Positions 1-11,062 of a stretch of 64,000 nt of DNA are shown one piece after another. The position numbers and the translations under genes are program-made. How positions within the stretch are numbered: the stretch's first letter is position 1; every line of letters begins with the position of its first letter. The notes under the pieces were generated by a model. It saw only the letters and a program-made list of their open reading frames with translations. It was not told the DNA's origin and made no database searches. This DNA comes from Gonapodya prolifera JEL478 (Eukaryota; Monoblepharomycota; Monoblepharidomycetes; Monoblepharidales; Gonapodyaceae), in contig KQ965763.1 of assembly GCA_001574975.1 (NCBI GenBank), positions 246,765-310,764 on the forward strand. The letters run 5' to 3'.

Positions 1-393
1 GCTTTTGCTGTCGTTGTTGACACTGCTCCGTTGTCCCAATCTGTCGAGCCGTCCCCGGCGGGGAATGCTGCCAATCCCGTCGTGGTCGCATGCGGGGCTG
101 TCCGATGCTCACCCGGCTCGTCCCAAGCCGAGCTGCAGCGCGTATTCGTCGATCCTGTATACCGCCAGCGTGGTTCAGGACGACTGCTGGTTCGATACTT
201 GGAGGACCAGGCACTCTCCCGTGGTGCGAAGGAAGTCGTGTTGGAGACGGGTGACGCACAGAAGGAGGCCGTGGTCATGTATACGAGACTGGGATACGAG
301 AGGTGTGAGCCAGTAAAGAAGGTGGCGGGGTGCTCAGATGGGAAGGCAGGCGGATCAGCGGAGACATTTTGGATGCGAAAACAATTCATGTGA
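1..393 (+). CDS. GNAT-family N-acetyltransferase, 3' part
   Basis: The reading frame is open from the first base of the window, so the gene begins upstream. The last ~130 residues carry the GNAT acetyl-CoA-binding core: a beta-strand 'ELQRVFVDP' followed by the phosphate-binding loop R/Q-x-x-G-x-G seen as 'RQRGSG', a helix 'RLLVRYLEDQAL', and the late segment 'MYTRLGYER' typical of motif B. Enzymes of this family move an acetyl group from acetyl-CoA to an amine, but the substrate cannot be read from this fragment. It ends at a TGA with no intron visible in the part seen. The family assignment is firm; the function is not. Confidence 0.8.
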   Translation, partial: AFAVVVDTAPLSQSVEPSPAGNAANPVVVACGAVRCSPGSSQAELQRVFVDPVYRQRGSGRLLVRYLEDQALSRGAKEVVLETGDAQKEAVVMYTRLGYERCEPVKKVAGCSDGKAGGSAETFWMRKQFM

Positions 394-2526
394 CAAAAAC
401 CTATCAGGTGCTTGTTGAAACTGTAGAAATATTTTTCATTCGTTTAAATATGTGCTACAATCAAAAAGTCCCGGGAGAAACATTTTCGTCCCTTCTTCAA
501 TCTACCGAATCCAGAAATCTCGGCATACGGGCCTGAAACCCATCCAGATCAATGCACCTCGCAGACCCCTCCCCGCTCGTCGCCAAGCCACACACACCCG
601 AAGTCCATGTGGTGCCAAGTACCACATTTTCAGGTCGCGGGAGGCTTTAAGCTCCGTAGAACAGTCGGTGGCACTTCCAGTCAAGTTTCCTGACATTCAG
701 TGGAGCAGTACTTGATTCGCTTGCACTTGGCACACGCAAAGAGGCGCGGAAGTTTTGATGTGGGTTCGGAGAAGAAGCCAGGAAGCGGGCGTTCGGGCGT
801 GACTCAGCTCCCACATTGTATGCGAAGGAGCCGCGTGTGCGTCGCAATGATTTCATCATCGGAGATTTTCCTGTTACGACAGTGCACGCCACATCAAGCC
901 AAACCATGAGATTGCTATTTGCTGATCTTTGGTAGAAATTCTGAAGAACGGGGGCAACAGAGTGGATGGTGGAATGGTGTTATAATTTGGCATTCCGAAA
1001 GGGCTACAAGGCAATACTTCGCTTTCATACTTGATTGCAGAACTACAAATATAAGTCATTGGACTCTTTTTCCCCGTCATGACTCGTCCAATTATTTTTC
1101 AATTTCATCCACATCACGACGCTTCTTGCACTCGCTTGCTGTGCTTCGCCCTGCCAGAATCGGATAACATTCCGGCCCGGCGCAGCGCTGGATGCCTGGG
1201 TTCGCTGCAGGACAACTTCCCGCTCTGCATCCGACTCCGCAGGTGACGCCATTTCCTGCGACCCGTTCATTTCATGATTGACAAGACGACTGACCGTTGC
1301 ATATTTGATCGTTACAATAGAGATCATCGGTCTCGTTGTTCGGTTTCTCAACCACCGACCATTGGCTACTCACATATGACCTTATCGCTCACGTGGCACA
1401 TTACTCCCAACAGTTGTTTCTGAGTCAACGTCCGTCCTGTGACGTCGTAGCAGCAGCAACCGTTGCGCGGGCCATTCTTGTCACACTAGCCGGCAAACTG
1501 GCGTGGGACTAGGACTGCAACAGCGCAGATAAGACAATGTGGACGACAACGTCAGATTGCGAAGGGGTAAAGAAGGGTGGAGAGAGGGGTTAGCGAAGGG
1601 GAAGGACAAGCAAGCGCTACAAACTCGCCATGAGGTGGCGCCGCCGTCGTGAGAGTTGCGAAAAGAGGCGACGCCGAGCGCAGCGACAAGGAAGAAGAAT
1701 GGTACGGTCGGATTTCATTGTTGGCCTGGATGTGTGGTTGCAGACCTTGCAAAGCTCATCGACGTGCGAAGCAGGGCGTGCAAAGATGAAGGCAGGGAAC
1801 ACCCTGATGAGGATTCACGACCGGATGTACCTAAGACACGTATTGGATTGGATGATTCAATATTTCCAAAGCCGCAACTTGAACCTTTTGTTCTCGACGA
1901 ACCACTCACCTATCGCGGGAACCCAAAATGCTTATGAATTAATGAATAGATTAATGCTCTGGCGAGCGAGGTCGCCACTTCTCTTCAGGTAAAGCGCATC
2001 TTCCTTGACAGCAACACATGTTCTAAAACAGCAACCGAAACATGTTTTGGGGTGCAGAAACTTTCTGTCCAAAACGTGTTGCGCACTCAACAAATGACGC
2101 TTGTCAGAGGGCGACCAGCGCGTGGAGGGTCACATTGCCATTTTGACGACAAATGAATGTTTCCATCGACTTTGTGTCGGTGGTTTCTCTTGTTATTGAT
2201 GGCATAGCGAACAGCAACTTGAACCATGTTTTGAACAACACCTCGAGAGAAAATATTTTGGTTCAACTTCCAAAACCTACATATTTTGACCCGCTCAAAA
2301 CAACCCAAAACATGTTTTTGAACGGTTGCCCAAAGGAGCTTTTCGCAAGCAATTCTTTATGGTTATAGAGTACATGAAATACAGTTTACAGATAATCGAA
2401 ATCGACATACATAATTGGGTACAAAGAAAAACAGTCAAATTGACGTATCATTTTACAGCGGCAATCAATCAAATTGCTATTTGTCCGAAAATTTGATCCA
2501 CGGAAGGCTCCACAAAACTACAAACT
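394..2526. other. Gene-poor stretch
   Basis: Only short frames lie here, none with a recognisable domain or convincing splice structure. The one structured item is an inverted-repeat candidate at 2010-2335. I see no further feature that I can support. Confidence 0.5.
2010..2335. repeat. Candidate MITE-like element with imperfect inverted termini
   Basis: The left arm (about 2010-2053) contains GCAACCG followed by AACATGTTTTGGGG. The right arm (about 2302-2331), read on the other strand, contains GCAACCG, a few bases, then AACATGTTTTGGG. The arms enclose ~250 bases with no reading frame. Imperfect inverted termini around a short non-coding body suggest a miniature DNA transposon. No target-site duplication is clear and no second copy is seen here. 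Confidence 0.3.
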
Positions 2527-3076
2527 TCACGCGTTCCTTTTGAGCCAAAAGACGTACGGGTGGTCCTTCTTGCCGCCCTTTGGTCCATTACACCTGACAC
2601 CAATCCGTTCTCCACTTAACGAAACACGTCGTTGATGGGCAGGCACTCGTAGACCATGGTTGCTGTCACGACGCCCCTGTACTCTGTCATTCTCAATCTC
2701 GCAGCTGGTTTGGTGGTGGACACGAACGGCTTCGCGAGCCACAGAATCCAATCCAGGGGAAGCGACTTGACAAACGCGGGCGGTTCACTGGATCCGCCAG
2801 CAGCCATGGCCCTTGTATCCACCTCCCGCCGTGCCCGTCGGTCATCTGGAGCGGGTGGACCGTCTCGGGGTCGTTGAACTGCTTTCCGACCCATCCTGAT
2901 TTGACCAGCAAGCCGTCAGCGGGGTGGACCGAGAGGACTTCCCCTCCGGACCAGACGCTCCACCTGTCGTCGAGGGTGGCGGGAGGCAAGGAGTCGAAGA
3001 AGGTGAGGATGTCTGCGACGGGGGTGAATGATGCGTCGCGCATCTGCTCGAACTGGAGTTTGGCTATCTCGGACAT
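2527..3076 (-). pseudogene. GXWXG/DUF4334 protein, broken copy
   Basis: This is a paralogue of the intact gene at 3299-3844, placed head-to-tail beside it. The first ~100 residues read in one frame and match the neighbour ('FFDSLPPATLDD', then 'SVWSGGE', 'VKSGWVGKQF', 'ETVHPLQ'). The middle ('DWILWLAKPFV', 'YRGVVTATMVYE') reads in a second frame and the end ('DHPYVFWLKR') in a third. At least two frameshifts therefore separate the parts. The first Gly of the GxWxG signature is Ser. It is most simply a decaying tandem duplicate, though sequence error cannot be excluded. The function of the family is poorly known. Confidence 0.7.
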
Positions 3077-3298
3077 TGTGGATGGGTGCAGTGAGGCTGG
3101 GGAGAAGAAGATGAGATAATTGTAGCAGTCGTCAGGTAGAGGGACGGTGGTACCCCACGGTAGCGAGTCGGTGGTGTTTTCTTCGCTGTCAGAGCGTCGA
3201 GTCGAGTGCGCAAAACATCGGCTGATGCCGCTGCCTTATGTCTCTCTGACTGCAACAACAGTTTACTCCATAAATACATCAATACCGCTCAACAGCGC

Positions 3299-3844
3299 TC
3301 ACACCCGTCGCAGCCAAAACACAAACGGATGTTCTCGCTCCCCGCCACGAATCTCCATGACGCCCATCACCGTCTCCCCATCCACCTTCCGAAACATGTC
3401 CCGCATCGGCACTCCATCGTACACCATCGCCGCCGACACTTTTCCCCTGAAATCACGCATCACCAACGACGCCGCAGGCCGGTTCGTGCCGATCAGCGGC
3501 CGCGCGAGCCACAGAAGCCACGCATTCGGCATGGCGCGGAGCCACGCGCCGGGGCGTGCTGTGATGGGCGCCCGGGACGGGTCCAGGTTCCACCTTCCGC
3601 CACGCCCGTCGTCGAATTGGAGTGGATGCACCGTGTCCACGTCCAGGAACTCCTTCCCGACCCAACCGCTTTCAATCAGAAAACCCTCCATCGGATGACC
3701 CGTTTTGATTTCCCCGCCTGTCCATTGCCCGAGCATCTCCTTCTCCGACAGAGGTGGGAGTGTGTCGAAGAAGCGCAGGGCGGTGGAGATGTCGCACCCA
3801 GATTGGCACAGGGTTTCAAAATCGGGGATCGGGTCGGTGACCAT
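3299..3844 (-). CDS. GXWXG and DUF4334 domain protein
   Basis: A 181-residue single-exon protein. The N-terminal half has the GXWXG domain: 'FFDTLPPLSEKEMLGQWTG' with the G-Q-W-T-G signature, then 'GHPMEGFLIESGWVGKEF' and 'VHPLQFDDGRGG'. The C-terminal half matches DUF4334: 'WLLWLARPLIGTNRPAAS', 'VSAAMVYDGVPMRDMF' and 'HPFVFWLRRV'. The length suits the family, which is why the ATG at 3844 is preferred over an upstream in-frame start that would add 85 low-complexity residues. These two domains usually occur together in soluble proteins of unknown function in bacteria and fungi. A broken duplicate follows at 2527-3076. Confidence 0.85.
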   Translation of the reverse strand: MVTDPIPDFETLCQSGCDISTALRFFDTLPPLSEKEMLGQWTGGEIKTGHPMEGFLIESGWVGKEFLDVDTVHPLQFDDGRGGRWNLDPSRAPITARPGAWLRAMPNAWLLWLARPLIGTNRPAASLVMRDFRGKVSAAMVYDGVPMRDMFRKVDGETVMGVMEIRGGEREHPFVFWLRRV

Positions 3845-4252
3845 TGTGGTGGAGGAAAGAAGAGCGGAGGGAGTGGGGTCTCTCAGACTGAAATGGGAGA
3901 GGCGTCCAGAGTTAGTATTGTCCTCTCTTTTCCACCCTCGGACCTCGAAGTGAGCACTTCCCCCATGCCGCACCTGTGAAAAGACACTATCCGTCCTCTT
4001 CCTGGATTCCAAACGAAGCTGGTAGGGCTTGGAGGAAGACGTCGAGTTTTCCTGCGCCAACGTTGGTAATTGAGCCGCTTTGGCGTTGTAAACAAACATC
4101 TTTTCGCTCCACCAAACGAAACATGTCGCTAGACAAATTACTCTTCAGCAGCTACGGAGCTCTCTTGTCGCATCTATAATATTAGTGCCGATTCGCTGTC
4201 GGTCTCACAGCTGTACCTTTAGTGACTCGACCAGAACCACAACATATTTATC

Positions 4253-7200
4253 GTGACGGTGCCCCAGTGGTCAACGCTACATCTCCATGTGGGGTCCTTG
4301 GCCTGGTCCAAAGCGATACGCCCACCACATCCATTGGCCGTCATGCCTGCGAGCCTGCAGACAGCGCGTGTGCCCGAATTCTGGGAAGTCGACACGAAAG
4401 AAGTCGAGTGGACGACAGAACGGCTCGGTCGCGGGGGGTTCGGCACTATCCCGGTTGCTCTGAAACTGGTCGTTCTGTCGGAATCACAGGCGATCCTAGG
4501 AGTCTCTACATCTGGAGATGGCTCTGCTGCTCCAGCTGCTGATTCATCGGACGGGGCTCGCCTAGAATGGTCTCAAACGTCGACCCCGTCAACAATCGGA
4601 CAAGAATGAATCTGGGGACTGCCCGGACACTTTTCGCCACTACACCCGGGGGGTACCATGAAAATATTTTTGGCGGGGAACAGCGAGGAACAAGGAGGGT
4701 ACTCCAGAGCCCGTGAGTTATTTTGGTCCACTTCTACCTAGCGTCTGAAGATACATCCAATTCGTTTACATTCGCCGTACAAGGACTTTGACAGGGAGGC
4801 GTTCGTGTGGTACTCGATGACCTCACCGTTCGTGCTTCCTCTGTTCAGTGTTGGGAACGACGTGAACGGACGACCTTTCTTCATTTCACCAATAATGGAG
4901 AACGGCAATGTCGAACAGTACCTAGCTCGCTTGAAGGGCAGTCCAACATACCATGAAGAGGTTTTCGGCTTAGTGAGTTGTGCAAGTGTCCATCAAGAAA
5001 TACTCCAAATGCCCATAATCCTTGTTAATGAATCTGTCCGCCTCAATTTGCTCTATGACATCGCTAGTGCCATGGTGTACCTTCACGACGGTCGCTAAAG
5101 TCATCCACACCAACCTAAAGCCAGGCAACGTGCTCGTCACTGCTGAGATGCGCGGAGCCGTCACTGACCTTGGATTCGCCCAGATCACTGGCGGAGACGA
5201 GTCCATTGTACTCCCTGGAAGCATGATGTATCTTCCACCAGAAAGACTGGGCCACGCCCTTGGAATAGGCACTGCGGAACATGCCTACACAAAGGCAGGG
5301 GATGTTACGCTTTCGGAATCATGATTTGGGTGGTGAGCGGGACTTCGTCTTTTTCGCGTCCGAGTCTGGTATTATTGGCTTAAAGCGCATCGTTGCGGCT
5401 TTGGACTTTGACGCTTTCACCGTACGGAGAATCAGTCGACCTGGATGATATGAAGGATGTTCTCGGTGGACGCAGACCTGACGCCCCTCCCTCGATGCCC
5501 GACAATCTTGCGAGTTTATTGAAACGTTGTTGGGCGCATGACCACAAAACCCGGCCGCTGTTCACGAAAATTGTCACAGAGCTGGAACATACTCTGTGAG
5601 TAGTTCACACGCTGATTGTACTCCTCCACGTTCTGACGCGTCGCACGCGTCCTGCCCCGTCGAATGAGTTGACTTTTGATATGGAGACGAACCCTGCCTC
5701 GCCAAGTGATGCTGCAGCAGCTTTTGAACTAGCCCAGGGGCACCACGGTCAAGGAGGTCTTTGTCGTGCTCTCCAGAGGTATAGGCGCGCCGCGGAGCTT
5801 AATCATCTCGAATCCCAGTACAAATTTGCGGAGTGGTGCAAGTTAGGAATCGGACTGCACTGCCGGGACGTGGAGATGGCTGCAAAGTGGTACGAAGAAG
5901 TGGGGAAACACAACCACTCCGCGTCACTGTGTGCTATGGGGGATTTGTATTCCTATGGAATGGGAACTTACACCCAGGATTTTGCTCTTGCAATGGCCTA
6001 TTACCGCCGTTCAGCAAATCTGGGAAATGTCACGGCAGACGCGACTAGGATTCATGCTTGCACACCAATATGGAGTCTATCGGGACTACTCCGAAGCAAC
6101 CATGTGGTGGAAGAAGGCGGCGGAGCAAAACTTTGCACTTGCGCAAGTCCTTCTAGCCGAGTGCTATTTAATTCGACTTGGGTAGATGTGGACCCTGATA
6201 CAGCCACCTTTTTTACCAAACAGGCTGCCAAGCAAGGAAACGGGGATGCACAATTCAATGTGGGGCATGATTTGCGAGGGAAGGAAGGATTTCGAGGATG
6301 CTAAATTTTTGTACGAATTAGCGATCAAGCAAGGCCATGCCGGGGTTATGACACATCTCGGAGATCTTTACTATCATGGAAAAGGGTCTCTGGCTGAGAA
6401 ACAGCAGTATACTGTTTCTTGGTACCACAGAGCCTACGAGCAGGGATATCCCGATGGAAGAGGAAGACTGGGATATTGTACTTACTGGGGCATTGGTACT
6501 GGAAAGAACGAAAACCGGGGGAGAGAGCTGTGTGAAGCCATTGGTCGATTTCCGTTCACACCCCCAAACGGCCTAGAGCAAACTCTCAAATTACCTCGAT
6601 TTGACGAGTGCCTGCTGAAATTAGAGTTGCGATGAAAGATTTGTGGAATGGGGCTTCAGACTCGTTGGAGATTCCAAATGTGCTGATTCCACTCGGGCTA
6701 TTTTGGGACTCGGCTGCAGCACTTGAACACAACAAAAACCATTCAAGTTATAAATCTCGCTGGTAATTCTTACTTTATCTCACGATCCAAGGCTCACTCA
6801 TTCAGTTGGTTTCTGATCAGGAAACGGTATCAATGAAGTAGGAGTGACAGCATTGGCTCGAACACGTAAAATCAACCTGATGGTAAAGACGCTGAACCTC
6901 CAAAGTGAGTGTTTCTCTTCTTTTCGCTGCTCCTTTATTAATTCTACGGTGTTTTATCATGCTAGACAACTCACTCAGCCATGTTGGTGCTACTGCGCTC
7001 GCCGAGATGCTGCTCTCAAACTCTCTGTGAGAATAATCTTGGTGCGGAAAAACACGAATCCCAGGGGACTGTATGGTACCGAAAAATAGCAGATCAGCTG
7101 AGTCCCGCTGAGGCGCATTATATTCTTGAAGTGTGTTACACAAACGGCATTGGTGTAGCGTCAGACCTCTGCAAGGCGGTGAACTGGTACCGTAAGGCAG

Positions 7201-7677
7201 CGGATCAAGGCTACTCCAGCACAATTTCGTCTTGGTGTGTGCTTCCAGAATGGTGCAGGTGCGGCAAAAGACGATCGACAGGCTTTTGAGTGGTATCAGA
7301 AAGCAGCAAATCAAAGCAATGCGGAGGCACAGAACAACCTCGGAGGGTGTTATAATCATGGCGTAGGGGTTAGGAGGAACTTCATGCAGGCAGCTGCTTG
7401 ATACCGAAAAGCAGCTGATCAGGGGCTCCCTGATGCGCAATACAACCTCGGTCAATTGAACATAAGCAGACAACCAGAGTCAGATATAGATTGGCTGGAG
7501 TCACTCGCGTGGTTTCGTAAAGCGGTAGAGCAAGGTCTTTCGGAGGCACAATTCGATCTTGGATTGTGCTATCTCAAGGGATTGGGCGTCGATGTGGATG
7601 AGCAGCAGGCCATCATGTGGTTCCAGAAATCTGCGGAGCAGGGAAACATGAGAGCTGAAACTAAGCTCTATGCGTGA
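4253..7677 (+). pseudogene. TKL-like kinase / Sel1 / RNI-type LRR / Sel1 chimera, decayed
   Basis: The first part is a protein kinase domain. It has a glycine loop 'LGRGGFGTI', the 'VALK' lysine, a hinge region 'ISPIMENGNVEQYL', a catalytic loop 'HTNLKPGNV' where HRD would stand, 'TDLGF' for DFG, and 'LLKRCWAHDHKTRP' near the C-lobe end (5540-5560). Sel1-like repeats follow at 5669-6635 ('AAKWYEEVGKHNHSASLCAMG', 'YYRRSANLGN'). Next come ribonuclease-inhibitor-type leucine-rich repeats at 6735-7060 across two introns ('NEVGVTALA', 'KTLNLQ', 'VGATALAEMLL'), then more Sel1 repeats to 7677. The frame changes at least five times, including near the 'GDVYAFGIMIW' segment at 5300 and at an A-run near 6730. 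Catalytic Asp is Asn, so even a repaired copy would be a doubtful kinase. Such fusions are typical signalling proteins of early-diverging fungi. Confidence 0.75.
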
Positions 7678-8070
7678 ACAGATGTATCGTCATGATTGGA
7701 GATAAAAATAGGAAAAAGCTACTCCACAGGAATGTACTTCAATGGACGATTCCATTATCCGAGTCTGATTTGAAGAAGGTCTGGAGGTTCTCACCTTGTA
7801 ATTCAGGAATATGTTAACCGAATGGAGTTCTGCATATGCCCTGTTGGCCAATGACTGCTCCCACCAGTTCGTTACAACGTCCAGTGTCTATATACACTTT
7901 TGCATACATCTTCACACAGATAATTTGCCCCCCCGAAAAGTGCCGTCACGACGCCAGTCACCACTCCATCCTGTCCCACCCTTCCACGCCCTTATTTGAC
8001 AAACGCCTCGACTTTGGAAACGAGCTCGCTCCCCACCGCCGGGTTCGACATCTATACGGGCAAATACATG
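7678..8070. other. Intergenic, nothing recognised
   Basis: This lies between the end of the Sel1 gene and the 3' end of the minus-strand Ran-binding gene. It probably holds both 3' untranslated regions. No frame or repeat stands out. Confidence 0.4.
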
Positions 8071-10788
8071 TCAACACTCGAGACATTCGGATACCAAAAC
8101 AACACAGCCCACCTTAACCAAGAAATTCGTCAACTTGACTTTTTCCCCACTTCCATTCGCCCCGTTCGCATTCCCGTTTCCATTCGCACCCGCCTCCCCC
8201 AGGCCTCCACTTTGAACCTCGGGCGCTGCGAACCGGACAAACCGGCCGTTCTCGACGTGGAACGCCATGCCCTTGAACAGCGGAGCGTTGAGCAGGACCC
8301 GGAGGACGGCGTCTTGGCGCATCACTTGGGTGGTGGCGTTGGGGGTAGGAAAAAGAGGTTGTGTGCAAGGTGAGACGTAAATACAAAAGTTCCAAAGATG
8401 ATCCGATCCGGTCCACCGAAATCAATCCCCTTTAGTCGCGCGCTCAAAATATACCGGCCACTGCTGCACTCCTTCACCAATGCCAGACGACTTCGCTCCA
8501 CTTCCGAGCCCCGTTCTCCCCCACACCCGCCTTCCCTCACCGGGTCCCCCCAACCAAACACTCACCCAGCCTCCCCCTCCCCGTCTCGCCGCTCCGATTA
8601 ACTTTCACAGTTCCCGTCCCGCGCTCCTTCCACTCCCGCGCGGTATCGTCCATGGCGAACAGCTTGCACCGAGCCGAGAAGAGCGTCGTGTCGTGCTCTT
8701 CGCCTGTCGAGACTGGTGTGCCGGTCGAGGCAGAGCGGGGTTGGGGTGGGGTGGGGTGGGGGACAAAGGGTGGGAGGAGTAAGTGGGAGCGAGCAAACCA
8801 GGACCACCACCGCACGAAACGCACCAACAACCTCCTCCACAACCCTCTTCTCCCCCGCATTCGGATCCGTCCAATCCGCTTCCCACTCCGGCTGTGTTTC
8901 TTCTCCCTCTGCACCACCGCCTTCTTCCTCGTCAAAGGTCCCCCCACCGCCGCCGAACCCCCCGAGACTCGACCGCGCACCCAACGATGCGGAGGCGGGC
9001 GTGGAGAATTTGGCAAAGGACGAGGACTGAGAGGCGCCCGAGGTGGAGGTGGGGAATGATGAGAATGCGGAGAAGGATGACGAGGAAGTACCGCCTCCGC
9101 CTCCGAAGAGGGAGCCGCCCGACCCGGCAGTAGCGAAAGAGGCGAATCCCCCACCCGACGCGGTGGAGGACCCGAAGGTGCCGAACGGCGACGGTGCCGG
9201 TGCAGGGGACGCGGTGGTGGTGGCGGTGGTAGTCGTTGTTGAAGAGGACCCGAACCCAGCGATAGACCCAAACGACGGCGCCCCCGCCGTGCTTGCAAAG
9301 CGGGATCCGAAGACCGTCGCAGGCGTCGGGGGTACTACCGCCGTGGTGGTAGCAGTTCCGGCGCCCGTGGGAGTTTCGGACCGCGCTGGTTCTTGCGTGG
9401 GCGACGCGGCATCTCCGGCGGCGTCCTTCTCAGCCTTCCCGCCGGGCGCGTCCGCAGCGTCCCCCGGGGATCCGAAATCGGGTTTGTGCGGGGGGTCGAT
9501 GGGCGGCGTGGCGTGGGCGAGTTCGCGGGATGGGGAGGATGGGGAGTGTGGTGTGGGTGGGGATGTGGGGAAGGACATGCCCTGTGGTGGGAGGGGGAGT
9601 GGGGAGGTCGGAGGTCGGAGTTGGGAATAGCGCACCGCGTAGAATATATGCCCCGGGCAGAGGAAGTGGAATAAACGCCTCGGGCGGACACATACGCTCC
9701 GCTCCCCGTGGATCACTCGCCTCCGGCGGACTCCTCGGTCACTTAGGCCAATATGCTCCCCGTGGGTCATTCGCCTCAGGCGGACAGCTTCGGTCCAATA
9801 CTCGCTCCGCGCTATGACACTCGCGCTCCGCGCGGATCACTCGCCTCCGGCGGACACACTCGCTACGCTGGTGTCCTCGGTCGGCGCTATCGCGCCTAGG
9901 CCTCGGTGTCCTCCCTCCGCTCGCATCGAGACCCACCTTGACATGAGGCGTAACCCCCGACCCGCCCTTTCTCTCCGGCGTCCTCTCCGACGTAAGACCC
10001 GCCTTCCCACCACGTGCATGTGCAGACGCTCTGGGTATGGGGATGTTGATTCCCTTTCCAGTTCTCTTCCCACCCTGCGCCTGCGCCTGCGCCGTCCCAC
10101 CACCTCCACCAAGGGGCGGTTTCTGATTCTGGTTGCCAGGAGCATCCGCATCTCCACCGACGACGTCGGCGTCGCTGGCATCGTCGGCCTCGTCTTCCGT
10201 GTCCTGCTGCGAGTCACGAATGGCATTGAACCGGACGTTTCGCTGGGGTGTTACTGGCGTGTGTGCAGGTCCCGGTCCCGGTCCCGGTCTCGAGGGAGAC
10301 TCTGACGCGAGTTGCGCAGGTGCGGCAGCGGCAGAAGACGAGGGGCGTGACGGCGACAATTGAATGGGATCACCCTCGTCCTCGTCTTCGCTGTGCTCCG
10401 CGTCCACAATGTCCTCGTCGTGCTGCGGCGGGGTCTGTGGCACGGCACGCGGTTTCTTTGTTTTCTGCGGGGCGGTCGAGGGAGTGGGCGGCTCGTCGGG
10501 CTGTGCGGCGTGGTCGTGTTCCTGTGAGTGCGAGAGCGCAAGCGAGAGGTGAAGGTGTCAGGGTGTGAGTGTGCACGCGCCACATGGACTCGCCTCGTCC
10601 GAGTTTGCAGGCGTGTCTGCGCCGCGCTTGCGTTTTGGGCCGGCTGGCGGTGGAAGATGGGTGGGAGCATCAACAGGACGGTGCAGCGGGAACACGTCGG
10701 CGCGGGATTCGCAGAAAAAAGACAGAGTCAGTACGATCCACGCAGTGCGGTACGCGTGTGCGGGCTGCTCGCCTGTTTTGCGTGGCAT
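8071..10788 (-). CDS. FG-repeat nucleoporin-like protein with C-terminal Ran-binding domain
   Basis: A multi-exon gene. The N-terminal region is basic ('GPKRKRGADTP', a likely nuclear localisation signal) and then acidic. After an unusual 355-base intron (9582-9936) come 'GMSFPTSPPTPH' and a long Ser/Gly/Ala-rich region with FG dipeptides (FGSRF, FGSIAGFG, FGTFGS, LFGG). The C-terminal RanBD1 domain is split by introns: 'DTTLFSARCKLFAMD', 'WKERGTGTVKVN', then 'RLVMRQDAVLRVLLNAPLF' and 'RFVRFAAPE'. In yeasts Nup2 and Yrb2 combine FG repeats with this domain at the nuclear pore basket or in nuclear export; which of the two this is cannot be decided. Splicing of the RanBD halves restores frame exactly. 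The start at 10788 and the final exon are uncertain. Confidence 0.8.
9582..9936 (-). repeat. Introner-like repeat filling a sense-oriented intron (copy 1)
   Basis: This intron separates 'TPHVK' from 'GMSFP' in phase 0, with donor GTGGGT and acceptor CAG. In the sense direction it begins GTGGGTCTCGATGCGAG and carries a ~40-base block (plus-strand 9873-9913) with two palindromes: GGCCTAGG and the hairpin GGCGC-GATA-GCGCC. Four degenerate ~55-base units follow, each built on GTCCGCCGGAGGCGAG and CCGCGCGGAGC. The block and the 5' end recur, in the same sense, in the intron at 13816-14124 of an unrelated gene. Confidence 0.6.
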
Positions 10789-11062
10789 CGAGGGGATGGG
10801 AGTGGACAGAGGTGATACAAAGAGGGTGGCACTCGTGGTTGGGTGGAGACAACGCGGTGCACGGTCCCCGCACTGTTCATCAAAGCAAACGCGATCAAGC
10901 ACATTCTGGCTGGAGGGTAACTTTGTCGAGTATCGGAAAGAACACGCTTCGAGGTACCCCTGGCCCAATTCCTCGCGTCGATCTCGATCAGTTCATCATT
11001 TCGCCGCCCAGACGCCAGCTCAGAATTAATTCCGCCAATCACTGCTCTAGCACAAATCCCCG

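Noticed and set aside
9043-9630. Plus-strand Val/Gly/Pro-rich frame of 195 residues
   Set aside because: It is the antisense of the low-complexity FG region of the Ran-binding gene.
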